Assembly: GCF_001457775.1 (NCBI RefSeq)
Contig: NZ_CYSG01000003.1
Location: 124,001 to 188,000, forward strand
Length of the DNA stretch: 64,000 nt
Direction: 5' to 3'
Source of the DNA: Phaeobacter sp. CECT 5382
GTDB taxonomy: Bacteria; Pseudomonadota; Alphaproteobacteria; Rhodobacterales; Rhodobacteraceae
Part shown: positions 1 through 9,200 of the stretch, one piece after another
Numbering within the stretch: position 1 is the first letter of the stretch
Layout of the letters: each line of letters starts with the position of its first letter
Notes under the pieces: generated by a model
What the model saw: only the letters and a program-made list of their open reading frames with translations
Database searches by the model: none
What the model was told of the DNA's origin: nothing
Made by a program: the position numbers and the translations under genes

Positions 1-60
1 ATTCTCAGCGTCTACTTCTTTCCGACCGGTGTCGTGGGCCGCTTGCGAGGGGATCGGTAG
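1..60 (+). CDS. C-terminus of a LivM-type ABC permease (partial)
   Basis: The window opens inside a reading frame that ends with the residues ILSVYFFPTGVVGRLRGDR and a TAG stop at 58-60. A hydrophobic run followed by F-F-P-x-G-V-V-G and a basic tail is the usual end of LivM-type permeases of branched-chain amino acid or urea ABC importers (established family feature). Only 19 codons are visible, so the substrate cannot be told. A hairpin at 148-182 probably ends this transcript. Confidence 0.6.
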   Translation: MLSVYFFPTGVVGRLRGDR

Positions 61-147
61 GGTCACGACTCGTGTCAAGGGCCGCAAATGCAGCCGTGCG
101 AACAGCGCGGTTTACCCTTGACGCGCCCACCTTCAAGACAATCGTAA

Positions 148-182
148 AAGGCCATCACGGCAGACCTGTCCCTGATGGCCTT
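148..182 (+). terminator. Putative terminator hairpin after the permease gene
   Basis: Ten-base arms AAGGCCATCA and TGATGGCCTT enclose a 15-base loop. A short A run lies on the 5' side and a pyrimidine-rich tail on the 3' side. It lies 88 bases after the permease stop codon, between two converging genes. The T tract is weak. Confidence 0.5.
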
Positions 183-210
183 CTCAACAAAGATCTGTCT
201 TTCTGTCTTG

Positions 211-280
211 GCGCCGCGCAGCGGCGCCGGGCCCAACGAAAATTCGGGGATCTTTGATCCACTGATTTTGGGCGGGAGCC
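211..280 (+). repeat. Dispersed structured repeat, copy 1
   Basis: Hairpin GCGCCGC-GCA-GCGGCGC is followed by the core CGGGCCCAACG. A second hairpin GGATC-TTT-GATCC lies within an AAAAT/ATTTT outer pair, and the element closes with GGGCGGGAGCC at 270-280. The same parts recur at 17999, 28462, 47272 and 56941. It sits between the converging permease and DUF4139 genes. I do not recognise it as a named element. Confidence 0.75.
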
Positions 281-299
281 CCCCGTTTGACTGGTGACC

Positions 300-1952
300 T
301 CAGCGCAGCAGTTTGCCCTCGGGCCAGCTCATTTTGGTATCCAGGCGGATCACGCGATCCTCTCCAGGGGCCAGGTCGAACTCCCAGGCCAGGATTCCAC
401 GTTGACGATCAACATTTTCCTCGTTGGGAGCGGGCCGCGCGCTCCAGGTGATCTCCAACTCTTCCTGCTCGGTATAGGGAACCCGATCGATCAGGCGCAC
501 TGGCCAATTTTTGCCCGTCAGGTTCTCCACGGAAATCTCAACTGTTTCCTCTTGCTGGTTGCTCCGCGAAATCATCCCGCGTTCACCTTCGCTTTTTTGC
601 AGCACATCGCGTGTAAGGCGTAAGCCCCGGATGGCCCCAAAGCCCAGCTCAGCCTCCTGCCCCGCTGCAAGCCCTGCGAAGGAACTAAATGTGACCAGTT
701 TGCCATCGACAAAATGTGGCACCCAATCGGCGGCCAACAGATCCTCGGCAAAGGTATTGGTGAATTTGGCCACCCGATACGCAGTCTCATCGCGCGCAGG
801 TACCGCAACTGCTGTGACCTCGACCCCGGTTTCCAAACTGTCCATATCCAGTCGCAAAATATCTGCGCCCGATGCAATCGTGACCGGATGTTCAAAATGA
901 TAGGTCACCCCCGGCCCGCTGGTATCGGCGCCCCAGCTTGCCCCTGCAGCGTCTTCCATGATGACCGGTTCCGCCATCGGTGCCGGAACTGCGGCTTCGG
1001 CATAGTCCCCCAGCGCAAGCGTGCGTTGTTTGGCTTGCGGGCGCGGATCAGTAATGCGGCGCAACACTGGTGACAAATGCGAGGGCGCGCCCTGTTCTCC
1101 CGGTTGCTGGGTCGAGATCGTCAGATCCACCGCCTCCCAGTTCTCACCTGTCTGCTGTGTCACCCCAAAGGCGCGCTGCAGCGAAACCTTGGCATCCGCA
1201 CCTGTGGTCAGGTGCCATTCATAATTCGGCTCCGAATAGACCTCACCTTCGGAGAAATACCGCAGCACCAAGGCCCCTGCACCGGCCTCGGGCACATCCA
1301 CCTCAATCGCCAGATAGAGCCGATCCTGATCTTCGCGGGCAATCGCCTCCAAGGTTTGCCGCGCGGCAGCCAGTTCCTTTTCCAACGCCTCCAGCCGGTC
1401 TTCTATGTTGCGTGCACGGGTCTGGGCCGCCAGCGCCTGCTTGCCTGCCGTGTCGGCTTCGGCTGAAATCATCCGGGCAATATCGCGCAGGGTATCGGGT
1501 CCTGCATCGGCCAGACCTTCGTTGCTGCCCAGCTGTTCCAGAAAGCCAATCGCCGTCCTGGCCGCAGCGGCCTCACTGCGGGACTGAGCCGCCTCATCCT
1601 GCACCGCTTGGATACGGGTTTCGATCTCTTTGATCGTCATCTCGGCAGCAATCACCTCGGGATCATTCCCGTCGCGGGGCGGCACGCCGTCTTCGCGAAA
1701 CAGCAGCGCTGTCTGATCGGCTCCGGTCAGGTCGATCTGCAGCGTCGAAAGATCCGCAGTTCGTGGAATATTGCTCAAAATCAAACGGTGGTGACCCGCA
1801 GGCAGATCAAGATCCGCACGGCGGGTGATTTCTGCCGCCTGCGGAAACACTGTGACTTCGGCGACCCGACTGGTGACCGCAATATCATCGGCCCAGACAA
1901 AAGACGCCGCAGAACTGGCCAGGATGGAAAGAAGGGAAAGGGAAAGGCGCAT
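300..1952 (-). CDS. DUF4139 (MuiA-like) exported coiled-coil protein
   Basis: A 550-residue protein. The chosen ATG starts a clear signal peptide, MRLSLSLLSILASSAASFVWA, so the 27 codons open upstream are left out. The N-terminal part (about 25-120) is beta-rich and fits DUF4140. Residues about 110-220 are a charged coiled coil rich in Glu and Arg. The rest is a beta-rich DUF4139 domain. Relatives are called mucoidy inhibitor MuiA, but no biochemical activity is established. It is predicted to act in the periplasm or outer envelope. Repeat copy 1 lies just beyond its 3' end, and no operon partner is evident. Confidence 0.8.
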   Translation of the reverse strand: MRLSLSLLSILASSAASFVWADDIAVTSRVAEVTVFPQAAEITRRADLDLPAGHHRLILSNIPRTADLSTLQIDLTGADQTALLFREDGVPPRDGNDPEVIAAEMTIKEIETRIQAVQDEAAQSRSEAAAARTAIGFLEQLGSNEGLADAGPDTLRDIARMISAEADTAGKQALAAQTRARNIEDRLEALEKELAAARQTLEAIAREDQDRLYLAIEVDVPEAGAGALVLRYFSEGEVYSEPNYEWHLTTGADAKVSLQRAFGVTQQTGENWEAVDLTISTQQPGEQGAPSHLSPVLRRITDPRPQAKQRTLALGDYAEAAVPAPMAEPVIMEDAAGASWGADTSGPGVTYHFEHPVTIASGADILRLDMDSLETGVEVTAVAVPARDETAYRVAKFTNTFAEDLLAADWVPHFVDGKLVTFSSFAGLAAGQEAELGFGAIRGLRLTRDVLQKSEGERGMISRSNQQEETVEISVENLTGKNWPVRLIDRVPYTEQEELEITWSARPAPNEENVDRQRGILAWEFDLAPGEDRVIRLDTKMSWPEGKLLR

Positions 1953-2136
1953 ATGAAATCTCAATCTGATGATAGAAGGCTTTGATTTTGGAAGCAGGGA
2001 GAGAACCCGGCTTTTGGACCAGCTCAATAACACTCATAGTAGAGGGTGTAGTCTCCGGCAAAAGCAAGAGTTGCCACAGGATGCCGGACAGGCAATTACC
2101 AGCCGAACGCGCAGATACGGGTCGAAATCTGGCGCC

Positions 2137-2173
2137 TGAAAAAACAAAAACGGCGCCATTCTGGCACCGTTTT
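2137..2173 (-). terminator. Rho-independent terminator after the 2240-2617 gene
   Basis: The stem AAAACGG-c-GCCA / TGGC-a-CCGTTTT has a TTC loop. On the minus strand it is followed by a long T-rich tail (TTTTTGTTTTTTC). It lies 67 bases after the stop of the unknown gene and is a textbook intrinsic terminator. Confidence 0.85.
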
Positions 2174-2239
2174 GATCCACTGCGGCGCAACCAAAATCAG
2201 GTCGGCCAAAGGTACTATCTCAATCTTTGAAACGCAGGT

Positions 2240-2617
2240 TCAGTGCTGCGCCGCATCCATGTTTGCCACCAGGCGGGTTGGGGCTTTGCGCACCGGCAAT
2301 ACCCGCTTGAAACGCTGTTCCAGATCTTTGGAAGGGAAACCCAGAAAGCCGCAGGTGCAGATTTTGACATGGCTCTGGGCATCAAACAGATGCATATGGC
2401 CTTTGGCCCGCTTCATGTAAAAGCCCTTGTCCTGCAGTCCGCTGCGCAGCTCTGACCAGGTCTTGGCGCTTTGGAAATTTGGCGTCAGCAGAATACGCAG
2501 CTGGATTGCCATTTCGGTGTCCATACGGCGCTGGTCGCTGGCGCTGGACCAAGCCGTCTGCTGCATGGCGGCCTCACCGGTCGTCTGTGTTTCGCGTTCA
2601 AAGTCCTTCGAATACAT
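2240..2617 (-). CDS. Conserved-looking protein of unknown function, 125 residues
   Basis: I do not recognise a family. The protein is soluble and mixed alpha/beta, with no signal peptide or membrane segment. A CTCGF motif near residue 90 is the only paired-cysteine site and does not make a full zinc site alone. The start is backed by an AAAAGGGAACGTGAG ribosome-binding region. It has its own strong terminator at 2137-2173, so it is probably monocistronic or the end of a short transcript. It lies downstream of asd on the same strand but beyond asd's own terminator. Coding character matches its neighbours. Confidence 0.7.
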   Translation of the reverse strand: MYSKDFERETQTTGEAAMQQTAWSSASDQRRMDTEMAIQLRILLTPNFQSAKTWSELRSGLQDKGFYMKRAKGHMHLFDAQSHVKICTCGFLGFPSKDLEQRFKRVLPVRKAPTRLVANMDAAQH

Positions 2618-2686
2618 AGCTCACGTTCCCTTTTCAAATCCCACTCTCAGGATATTGGGTTTTGTGGCCAGATTTGGGCAGCCCTG

Positions 2687-2723
2687 CAAAAGAATGAGGG
2701 CCGCCTCTTGCGAAGCAGCCCTC
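2687..2723 (-). terminator. Terminator after asd
   Basis: On the minus strand GAGGGC-TGC and GCG-GCCCTC form a stem around a TTCGCAAGAG loop, followed by ATTCTTTTG. It starts 23 bases after the asd stop codon. Confidence 0.7.
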
Positions 2724-2745
2724 CTATCCAAAAGTGTAAAAAGCT

Positions 2746-3768
2746 TTAGCCTTTTTTGAGCACTTCGCGGCCCAGAAGTTCGGCAATTTGTACAGCGTTC
2801 AGGGCAGCGCCCTTACGCAGGTTGTCGCTGACGCACCACAGGTTGAGACCGTTATCAAGCGTGGAATCCTGACGTATCCGGCTGATAAAAGTGGCAAAAT
2901 CACCAACGCATTCAACCGGCGTCACATAGCCGCCGTCTTCGCGTTTATCGATCACCATGATGCCGGGCGCCTCGCGCAGGATGTCGCGGGCCTCGTCTTC
3001 GTCGAGATGGTCTTCTGTTTCAATATTGATCGATTCAGAGTGACCAACAAAGACCGGAACCCGCACGCAGGTGGCCGTTACCTTGATCGAAGTGTCGATA
3101 ATTTTCTTGGTTTCGGCGACCATTTTCCACTCTTCCTTGGTGGAGCCGTCGTCCAGAAAGACGTCAATGTGCGGAATCACATTGAAGGCGATCTGCTTGG
3201 GGTACACCGTCGGCGGCACTTCTTTGGTCGGGTTGTAGATGGCTTTGGTCTGCTCCCACAGCTCATCGATCGCATCCTTGCCCGAGCCGGAAACCGACTG
3301 GTAGGTCGAAACCACAACGCGCTTGATCTTGGCCCGGTCATGCAAAGGCTTCAGCGCCACAACCATCTGCGCAGTGGAGCAGTTGGGGTTGGCGATGATA
3401 TTTTTCTTGGCATAGCCGTGAATCGCCTCAGGGTTCACCTCAGGCACGATCAGCGGGATATCGGGGTCGTAGCGGTAGAGCGACGAGTTATCGATCACCA
3501 CACAGCCTGCCTTGGCGGCCTTTGGCGCGTAGATCTTGGTCGCGTCAGATCCCACGGCAAACAGCGCCATGTCCCAGCCGGTAAAATCAAAGGTGTCGAG
3601 ATCCTGGGTCTTCAACGTTTTGTCGCCGAACGTCACCTCGGTTCCCAGCGATTTACGGCTGGCCAGAACGGCAACCTCATCCGCAGGAAACTGGCGCTCT
3701 GCCAGGATGTTCAACATTTCGTGGCCCACATTGCCTGTGGCGCCAACGACGACGACGCGATAACCCAT
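2746..3768 (-). CDS. asd: Aspartate-semialdehyde dehydrogenase
   Basis: Catalyses NADPH-dependent reduction of L-aspartyl-4-phosphate to aspartate semialdehyde, the branch-point step to lysine/diaminopimelate, threonine and methionine. The 340-residue length is normal. The N-terminal Rossmann motif GATGNVG is at residues 9-15, and the catalytic cysteine Cys130 lies in ANPNCST. The sequence YQSVSGSG further on is also typical. Two hairpins precede it: CCGGCC-TTAT-GGCCGG at 3788-3803, in its leader, and a CCCCT/AGGGG pair near 3827-3844. No leader peptide or riboswitch is visible. Confidence 0.95.
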   Translation of the reverse strand: MGYRVVVVGATGNVGHEMLNILAERQFPADEVAVLASRKSLGTEVTFGDKTLKTQDLDTFDFTGWDMALFAVGSDATKIYAPKAAKAGCVVIDNSSLYRYDPDIPLIVPEVNPEAIHGYAKKNIIANPNCSTAQMVVALKPLHDRAKIKRVVVSTYQSVSGSGKDAIDELWEQTKAIYNPTKEVPPTVYPKQIAFNVIPHIDVFLDDGSTKEEWKMVAETKKIIDTSIKVTATCVRVPVFVGHSESINIETEDHLDEDEARDILREAPGIMVIDKREDGGYVTPVECVGDFATFISRIRQDSTLDNGLNLWCVSDNLRKGAALNAVQIAELLGREVLKKG

Positions 3769-3847
3769 TTTGTTTCTCCAGTATCACCCGGCCTTATGGC
3801 CGGCTGGGGTCTCTTATAGGCAAATCCCCTGTAAATAAAGGGGCTGC

Positions 3848-5020
3848 TCAGTCCAGGCTGTCGCGGCTGAACAGATAAACCACACAGCCAAGCGCCAAAG
3901 CCAGCGCAAAGAAGCCAAAAATGGCCAGATAGGGCGCAGCGGGGTCACCTCCGGCCATGCTGCCATGCAGCCTTCCTGAGGCAAACTGCATGATTCCCAC
4001 GCCACCAATGCCAAAGAAGTTGAGCAGGGTCACACCACGTCCCACCAGATGCGGCGGCACAAAAGCACGGCCATGGGCGATCACCACCGGGAAAGAGCCG
4101 CCAAGAAACCCGACAACCGCCATCACCGCAATCGGCATCCAGACGGGCGCGCCTGTCACCGCGACCAGCCCAAGCATTGCCAGAACTCCCAGCGCATTGC
4201 CGCCAAAGATCACCCATTTGCGGCTGCCAAAGATCCGATCCAATGGCCCGTATACAAATGTCCCCACCACCATGGCCGTGCCCATAACCAGGGTCGCCAG
4301 GCCGATCTGGTTGGTATCCATGCCATAGACATCACTCAGATAGGGTCCAATCCACAGCCCCCGCAGCGCGCCAGATGGCGCATAGCAGACAAACATCAGG
4401 GGAAAGATCGCCCAGAGCGTCGGCATTTTCAGCAGATCCAGCACCGACCCGCGCTGCCCACCTTCGGGTTTTTCGGGATCCTTGACGGTAAAAAAGATCC
4501 CCAGAGCCACCAGTGTTGAGGCCACCGCCAGGCCCAAAAGTGTACCACGCCAGCCAAACAGATCCACCGCCAACGCCGTCGGATAAGAAGCCACAAGATT
4601 ACCCACCGAGCCCATGCCCAGCATCAAGGCCGCCAGAGTGGCAAAACGTGCCACCGGATACTGGCGCGCAAAGATATAGTAAGAGGCCATCAGAACCGGC
4701 GAACAGCCGATCCCGATAAAGAACATAGCCATGCTGACATGAAAGGGGCTGGTGGCCAGGGCAAACACCCCGGCACCGCCCGCGCCACCCAGCAGCAGCA
4801 GCCACGACGCCGTCTGGCGCGGCCCGATATGGTCCAGAGCCCAGCCCACCGGCAGCTGCATCGCCGCAAATGACAAAAACCACATGCCCGACGCAAAGGC
4901 GAGATCATCCGGGGCAGCGCCAATATCTTGGCCCAGAACACCCGCCAACACGGCCAGAAAAGCCCGGAAAAACTGGCTCAGCACGTAGGCCAGACACAGC
5001 ATGATCAATCCTGCCTGCAT
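3848..5020 (-). CDS. MFS transporter
   Basis: A 390-residue integral membrane protein with about 12 hydrophobic helices. The start at 5020 was chosen because AAGGGGAGGG lies just before it and translation begins directly in helix 1 (MQAGLIMLCLAYVLSQFFRA). The 17 codons open upstream lack such a site. The loop after helix 2, GWALDHIGPRQTA, matches the major-facilitator signature region. The substrate cannot be inferred. It is divergent from the DUF3095 gene and upstream of asd on the same strand, with 79 bases between them. Confidence 0.85.
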   Translation of the reverse strand: MQAGLIMLCLAYVLSQFFRAFLAVLAGVLGQDIGAAPDDLAFASGMWFLSFAAMQLPVGWALDHIGPRQTASWLLLLGGAGGAGVFALATSPFHVSMAMFFIGIGCSPVLMASYYIFARQYPVARFATLAALMLGMGSVGNLVASYPTALAVDLFGWRGTLLGLAVASTLVALGIFFTVKDPEKPEGGQRGSVLDLLKMPTLWAIFPLMFVCYAPSGALRGLWIGPYLSDVYGMDTNQIGLATLVMGTAMVVGTFVYGPLDRIFGSRKWVIFGGNALGVLAMLGLVAVTGAPVWMPIAVMAVVGFLGGSFPVVIAHGRAFVPPHLVGRGVTLLNFFGIGGVGIMQFASGRLHGSMAGGDPAAPYLAIFGFFALALALGCVVYLFSRDSLD

Positions 5021-5244
5021 CAGTTGCCCTCCCCTTTGGATTTTTATTGTCTTTTTTGTTTGCACAGCCACAGTTCATGAGATGCTCATGAACTGTCACA
5101 TGTCCGCGACGCGAGCTTGCATATCTGGCATCGGGGTACAATTGTTTTACGGAACAGGATGGGTAACGCTGCGTAAACAATTCTGCGCAACCCCCTCGCG
5201 GCAAACGGCTGCAAAGCCGGATATCGCCTGACCAAAGGGACACG

Positions 5245-6402
5245 ATGACACAAACTGCAACCTCCGAGGTGTTTTACCAAAGCCTGCCGCAGCAACCGGA
5301 TTTCGTCGGGCTGGCCAGCCCGGAAAACTATACGCCCCTGCCCGATGACTGGCTGATTTGCTGCAGCGATATCGTTGATTCCACCGGCCTGATCGCGGCG
5401 GGCAAATACAAGACTGTCAACATGATCGGCGCTTCGGTGATCGCCGCCATGCAGAACGCATTGGATGGCGCTGGGTTTCCCTATGTCTTCGGCGGTGACG
5501 GCACTTCTTTTGCGGTGCCGTCTCAGCAGGCAGATCTGGCCCGCATTACGCTGGCACGGCTGCGTCACTGGGTGCAGCAGGAATTCGGCATTACCCTGCG
5601 CGTCGCCGCAGTGCCTCTGACCGAGATCCGAGCGCAGGGCCTGGATGTTGCCGTGGCGCGCTTTGCCGTCTCTGCCAATGCCGATTATGCAATGTTCGCC
5701 GGTGGCGGCATCAGCTGGGCAGAGGCCCAGATGAAACAAGGCCGTATCGCAATTGCCGATTGTGCCGAAGAGACGCCACCGGATCTGACCGGGCTGTCTT
5801 GCCGCTGGAACACGATCCCGGCCCGCAACGGTTTGATTCTTTCACTGGTCATTCAGTCGGATCCAGCAACGAATCCGGCACGGTTCACTGCACTCTGCGC
5901 CAGGATCCTGGCCTTGGCAGACGGTCTCGACCGCAGAGGCCATCCTGTCCCTCTTGAAGGCCCGGGCATCGCGCCTCTGCCCGATGGGCTAGATATCGAG
6001 ATCCGCCTGACCCGTGGCACAGCTCCCCTGTTCTGGAAGCGAGCATATACATGGGCCTCTGCGGGATTTGCCAGCTGGCTGTTTCGTCACAATCGCACCA
6101 TGGGGCAGTTTGATACCGCCCATTATATGCAGGTGATGGGAGCCAATTCGGACTATCGCAAATTCGACGATGGACTGAAGATGACACTGGACTGCACGCC
6201 TGAGATCCGCGACCGGATCGCCACTATTTTACAAGAGGCAGAAGCCAAGGGAGAGGTCCGGTTCGGTCTGCATGAGCAGGATGCGGCGCGACTCACCTGC
6301 ATCGTGCCCTCCGCCAGCCGCGATGATCACGTGCATTTTGTGGATGGCGCCGCGGGGGGGTATACCCGCGCCGCCTCCGAAATGGCTAAAATGCCAACTT
6401 AA
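5245..6402 (+). CDS. DUF3095 protein with a cyclase-like palm
   Basis: A 385-residue cytoplasmic protein that I assign to DUF3095. Near residue 41 it carries SDIVDSTGLI and near residue 90 VFGGDGTSFAVP. The spacing and chemistry resemble the metal-binding DxxxST and GGD turns of class III nucleotide cyclases and GGDEF palms. No signal peptide or membrane segment is present. Whether it makes a nucleotide product is unknown, and the function is not established. Its stop codon is four bases from the end of the convergent carbonic anhydrase gene. The start ATG follows AAAGGGACACG. Confidence 0.75.
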   Translation: MTQTATSEVFYQSLPQQPDFVGLASPENYTPLPDDWLICCSDIVDSTGLIAAGKYKTVNMIGASVIAAMQNALDGAGFPYVFGGDGTSFAVPSQQADLARITLARLRHWVQQEFGITLRVAAVPLTEIRAQGLDVAVARFAVSANADYAMFAGGGISWAEAQMKQGRIAIADCAEETPPDLTGLSCRWNTIPARNGLILSLVIQSDPATNPARFTALCARILALADGLDRRGHPVPLEGPGIAPLPDGLDIEIRLTRGTAPLFWKRAYTWASAGFASWLFRHNRTMGQFDTAHYMQVMGANSDYRKFDDGLKMTLDCTPEIRDRIATILQEAEAKGEVRFGLHEQDAARLTCIVPSASRDDHVHFVDGAAGGYTRAASEMAKMPT

Positions 6403-6406
6403 CACA

Positions 6407-7057
6407 TCAGACCTTCTGGAAGCGCACCGCCTCGGGGTCATAGCATTCCAGCCCGCCTTCTCCGATATCTGTCCACAGCCCGTGCAAGCTAAGCGTCCCC
6501 TCATTTACGGCATCCGAAATGAAGGGGAATGTCATCAGGTTTTCCAGAGAGGCAACAACCGCCTGCCGCTCAAACTGGCGGGCCTGATCGATCGGGTCAG
6601 CGATATCCGCGACACTCTCGAACTTGGGCTTCAGGATATCCATCCAACGTCCGACGAAACTGGATTTCTCTTCCAGAGCCGGCGCATTTCCTTTGCACAT
6701 GTCGATACAGCCCTGCACACCGCCACATTGCGAATGCCCCAAGACAATAAGGTGCGCTACTTTCAATGCAGTAACGGCATATTCGATCGCCGCCGAGGTG
6801 CCATGGTGATCCCCGTCAGGAGCATAGGGCGGCACCAAATTGGCGATATTGCGGTGAATAAAGAACTCTCCCTGGTCGGCGCCAAAGATCGAGGTCACAT
6901 GCACGCGACTGTCGCAACAGGAGATCACCATGGCCCGGGGGCGCTGCCCTTCGGTCGCAAGACGGCGGTACCAGCCTTGGTTTTCGGCGTATGAGGTCGC
7001 CTTCCAACCGTGATAACGGGTGATCAAATAGGTGGGTAGAGGTTTGGCAAATTCCAT
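6407..7057 (-). CDS. Beta-class carbonic anhydrase
   Basis: Interconverts CO2 and bicarbonate in the cytoplasm. With the start at 7057 the protein is 216 residues, normal for the family. That ATG has CAGGGG at good spacing, while an in-frame ATG nine bases earlier is too close to it. Zinc-site residues are visible: Cys48-Asp49-Ser-Arg51, His108 and Cys111 in GHSQCGG. The Asp-Arg pair that gates the active site is intact. It is convergent with the DUF3095 gene with a gap of only four bases, so transcription of the two may interfere. Confidence 0.93.
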   Translation of the reverse strand: MEFAKPLPTYLITRYHGWKATSYAENQGWYRRLATEGQRPRAMVISCCDSRVHVTSIFGADQGEFFIHRNIANLVPPYAPDGDHHGTSAAIEYAVTALKVAHLIVLGHSQCGGVQGCIDMCKGNAPALEEKSSFVGRWMDILKPKFESVADIADPIDQARQFERQAVVASLENLMTFPFISDAVNEGTLSLHGLWTDIGEGGLECYDPEAVRFQKV

Positions 7058-7234
7058 GAGTGGCATCCCCTGAGTTAAGTTCTGGCGGTGCTGATACCCT
7101 GCATTGTTAGCAAATTCGAGAGATTTGCACAGTCTGGCGGAAACCTTTTGACAACCAGTGGCGGTCAAATTGGCTTCGTGCCGTGGGGGCATATAGAATT
7201 TAGGGTGAATGTGGTGGCTAATATACTCACTGTT

Positions 7235-7594
7235 ATGCGAACAGAAAACGTCCGGATGGATCCGGACAAACTGAGCGAATTATACGCTCAACTAGGCGAA
7301 GCTGGTGCCGAAGACGTTGTCTGCCGCGCCATCGAAGAGCTGGCCGTGCGACTGACGCATTGCGAGCGGCTCTGGCGGCAGGACAACATGCCGGATCTGC
7401 GCAAGAACGCGCGATCCCTGATTGCCATTTCCGACCAGATCGGCATGAGCACGATGGCGCAGATTGCGCGGGATGTGACCGTCTCGATCGACAGCGAGGA
7501 TCCACCTGCGGTGGCTGCTATTCTATTCCGCCTGCTGCGCGTTGGGGAGCGCTCACTGACGGCGGTCTGGGATCAGCAGGATCTGTCGGTCTAA
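7235..7594 (+). CDS. Small helical protein, possibly Hpt-like
   Basis: A 119-residue acidic, almost wholly helical protein. The start MRTENVRMDPDKL was chosen by composition, because the open frame upstream to 7088 does not look like protein. Helices rich in Leu, Ala and Glu (ELYAQLGEAGAEDVVCRAIEEL, then RSLIAISDQIGMSTMAQIAR) resemble the helical bundle of histidine phosphotransfer proteins. The usual HxxKG phosphosite is absent, so phosphotransfer is not supported. It diverges from the carbonic anhydrase gene. Function unknown. Confidence 0.65.
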   Translation: MRTENVRMDPDKLSELYAQLGEAGAEDVVCRAIEELAVRLTHCERLWRQDNMPDLRKNARSLIAISDQIGMSTMAQIARDVTVSIDSEDPPAVAAILFRLLRVGERSLTAVWDQQDLSV

Positions 7595-7796
7595 ATCTTG
7601 CGAAACTCCTTTTTTCAAAGGAGATAGCACTCAAAAAATTCTCAATGGTGCCCCCTTGTGGGGCAACATTTGTTTTGTGCAAAGAGTCCGAAGCCCGGAT
7701 CTGCAAATTCTCTTTGCGGATTGATCAAGCAGGGCTTGCAGGCAGCTGGGGCGCGGATACTCTAGTGGCACCTCGTGCCTCACCGGAGTTTCCTTT

Positions 7797-9200
7797 ATGA
7801 CCCCTCGCTTTGCTGCAGTTTCACCCTCAACGATCCCACTTGTTCTGATAGCGCAGGATCAACTGGAGGCCTGGCTAAGCGACCAACCACAGCCCTTGCA
7901 GGCCTGGGTCAGGCTGAACGGATTCACCGCAGCCTGCGGTCAGGCGCTGCTCATTCCCGATGCCGCAGGGCGCGCGACTCAGGCGCTTGCCGGATATGGC
8001 ACTGCAGCCCAGCGCAGCCGCAAGCGGTTCGTTCTGGCAGCTGTGGCCGAAAAGCTGCCAGCCGGGTGCTATCAGCTGCAATTTGACGCAAATGCCTTGG
8101 AGACTCCTCTCTCTGACGAAGCTCTGGCGACAGAATGTCTGGGCTGGTTGCTGCATCACTACCAGTTTGAACGCTACAAATCCGGCAAGGCCCGTTCTGC
8201 CGAACTGGTGGCACCTGAGAGCGTTGATGCCAGGGCAATCGAATCGCTGGCTGCTGCCGAATGTCTGACCCGCGATCTGATCAACACGCCTGCTGCGGAC
8301 ATGGGTCCGGACCAGCTGGAACAGGCAGTACACGATCTGGCAGCAGAATTTGACGCCTCCGTCGGAGTCACCATCGGCGAAGACCTGTTGGACGCAAACC
8401 TTCCGTTGGTTCACACTGTTGGCCGCGCCTCGGACCGCGCACCGCGCCTGATCGACATGCAATGGGGTAGCACCGGCCCCAAACTCGCCCTGGTGGGCAA
8501 GGGGGTCTGTTTTGATACCGGCGGGCTCAACCTCAAACCCGGCGCCAGCATGGGTCTGATGAAAAAGGACATGGGCGGGGCTGCCAATGTGCTGGGACTG
8601 GCGCGCATGATCATGGCGGCAAATCTGCCCCTCCAGCTGCGGGTGCTGATTCCGGCCGTAGAAAATGCCGTGGCCGGCAACGCCTTTCGCCCCGGTGATG
8701 TACTACCTTCGCGCAAGGGGCTGACGGTGGAAATCAACAATACCGATGCCGAGGGCCGTCTAGTGCTGGCCGACGCGCTGACCCTGGCCGATGAAGGAGC
8801 CCCTGACCTGGTGATCTCGATGGCAACTCTGACCGGCGCGGCCCGCGTTGCTGTTGGCCCGGACCTGGCTCCTTTTTACACTGATTTTGATGCCGATGCA
8901 GCGGCGCTGTCTACAGCGGCCAGCACACAATCGGATCCTGTCTGGCGCATGCCCTTTCATGCTCCTTACGAAACCATGATCGAGCCGGGCATTGCCGATC
9001 TCGACAATGCCCCCTCGGGCGGCTTTGCCGGATCAATCACCGCAGCACTGTTTCTGCGCCGGTTTGTCGGCGACAGCCGCTACATGCATTTTGACATCTA
9101 CGGCTGGATGCCCAATGCGGCCCCCGCGCGCCCCAAAGGCGGGGCCGCCCAGGGCCCCCGCGCGCTGTTTGCAGCTCTGCCCACCCTGCTGGATCTGTGA
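7797..9200 (+). CDS. Leucyl aminopeptidase family (M17) protein
   Basis: A two-metal aminopeptidase that removes N-terminal residues from peptides in the cytoplasm, 467 residues. The C-terminal catalytic domain carries GKGVCFDTGG (Lys235, Asp240), MKKDMGG (Asp258) and NTDAEGRL (Asp317, Glu319, Arg321), all the metal and catalytic residues expected of M17. The N-terminal 150 residues are divergent, as is usual. Its stop overlaps the start of the NlpC/P60 gene in GTGA, implying translational coupling. The two probably act in peptide and murein-peptide turnover (inference). Confidence 0.92.
   Translation: MTPRFAAVSPSTIPLVLIAQDQLEAWLSDQPQPLQAWVRLNGFTAACGQALLIPDAAGRATQALAGYGTAAQRSRKRFVLAAVAEKLPAGCYQLQFDANALETPLSDEALATECLGWLLHHYQFERYKSGKARSAELVAPESVDARAIESLAAAECLTRDLINTPAADMGPDQLEQAVHDLAAEFDASVGVTIGEDLLDANLPLVHTVGRASDRAPRLIDMQWGSTGPKLALVGKGVCFDTGGLNLKPGASMGLMKKDMGGAANVLGLARMIMAANLPLQLRVLIPAVENAVAGNAFRPGDVLPSRKGLTVEINNTDAEGRLVLADALTLADEGAPDLVISMATLTGAARVAVGPDLAPFYTDFDADAAALSTAASTQSDPVWRMPFHAPYETMIEPGIADLDNAPSGGFAGSITAALFLRRFVGDSRYMHFDIYGWMPNAAPARPKGGAAQGPRALFAALPTLLDL

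Noticed and set aside
7605-7622. The hairpin CTCCTTT-TTTC-AAAGGAG as a terminator for the small helical protein gene
   Set aside because: It has a stem but no T run after it on either strand, and the stem is AT-rich and weak.
7721-7728. TTGATCAA as an FNR/Anr site before the M17 gene
   Set aside because: The FNR box needs four bases between the halves. This is a simple 8-base palindrome.
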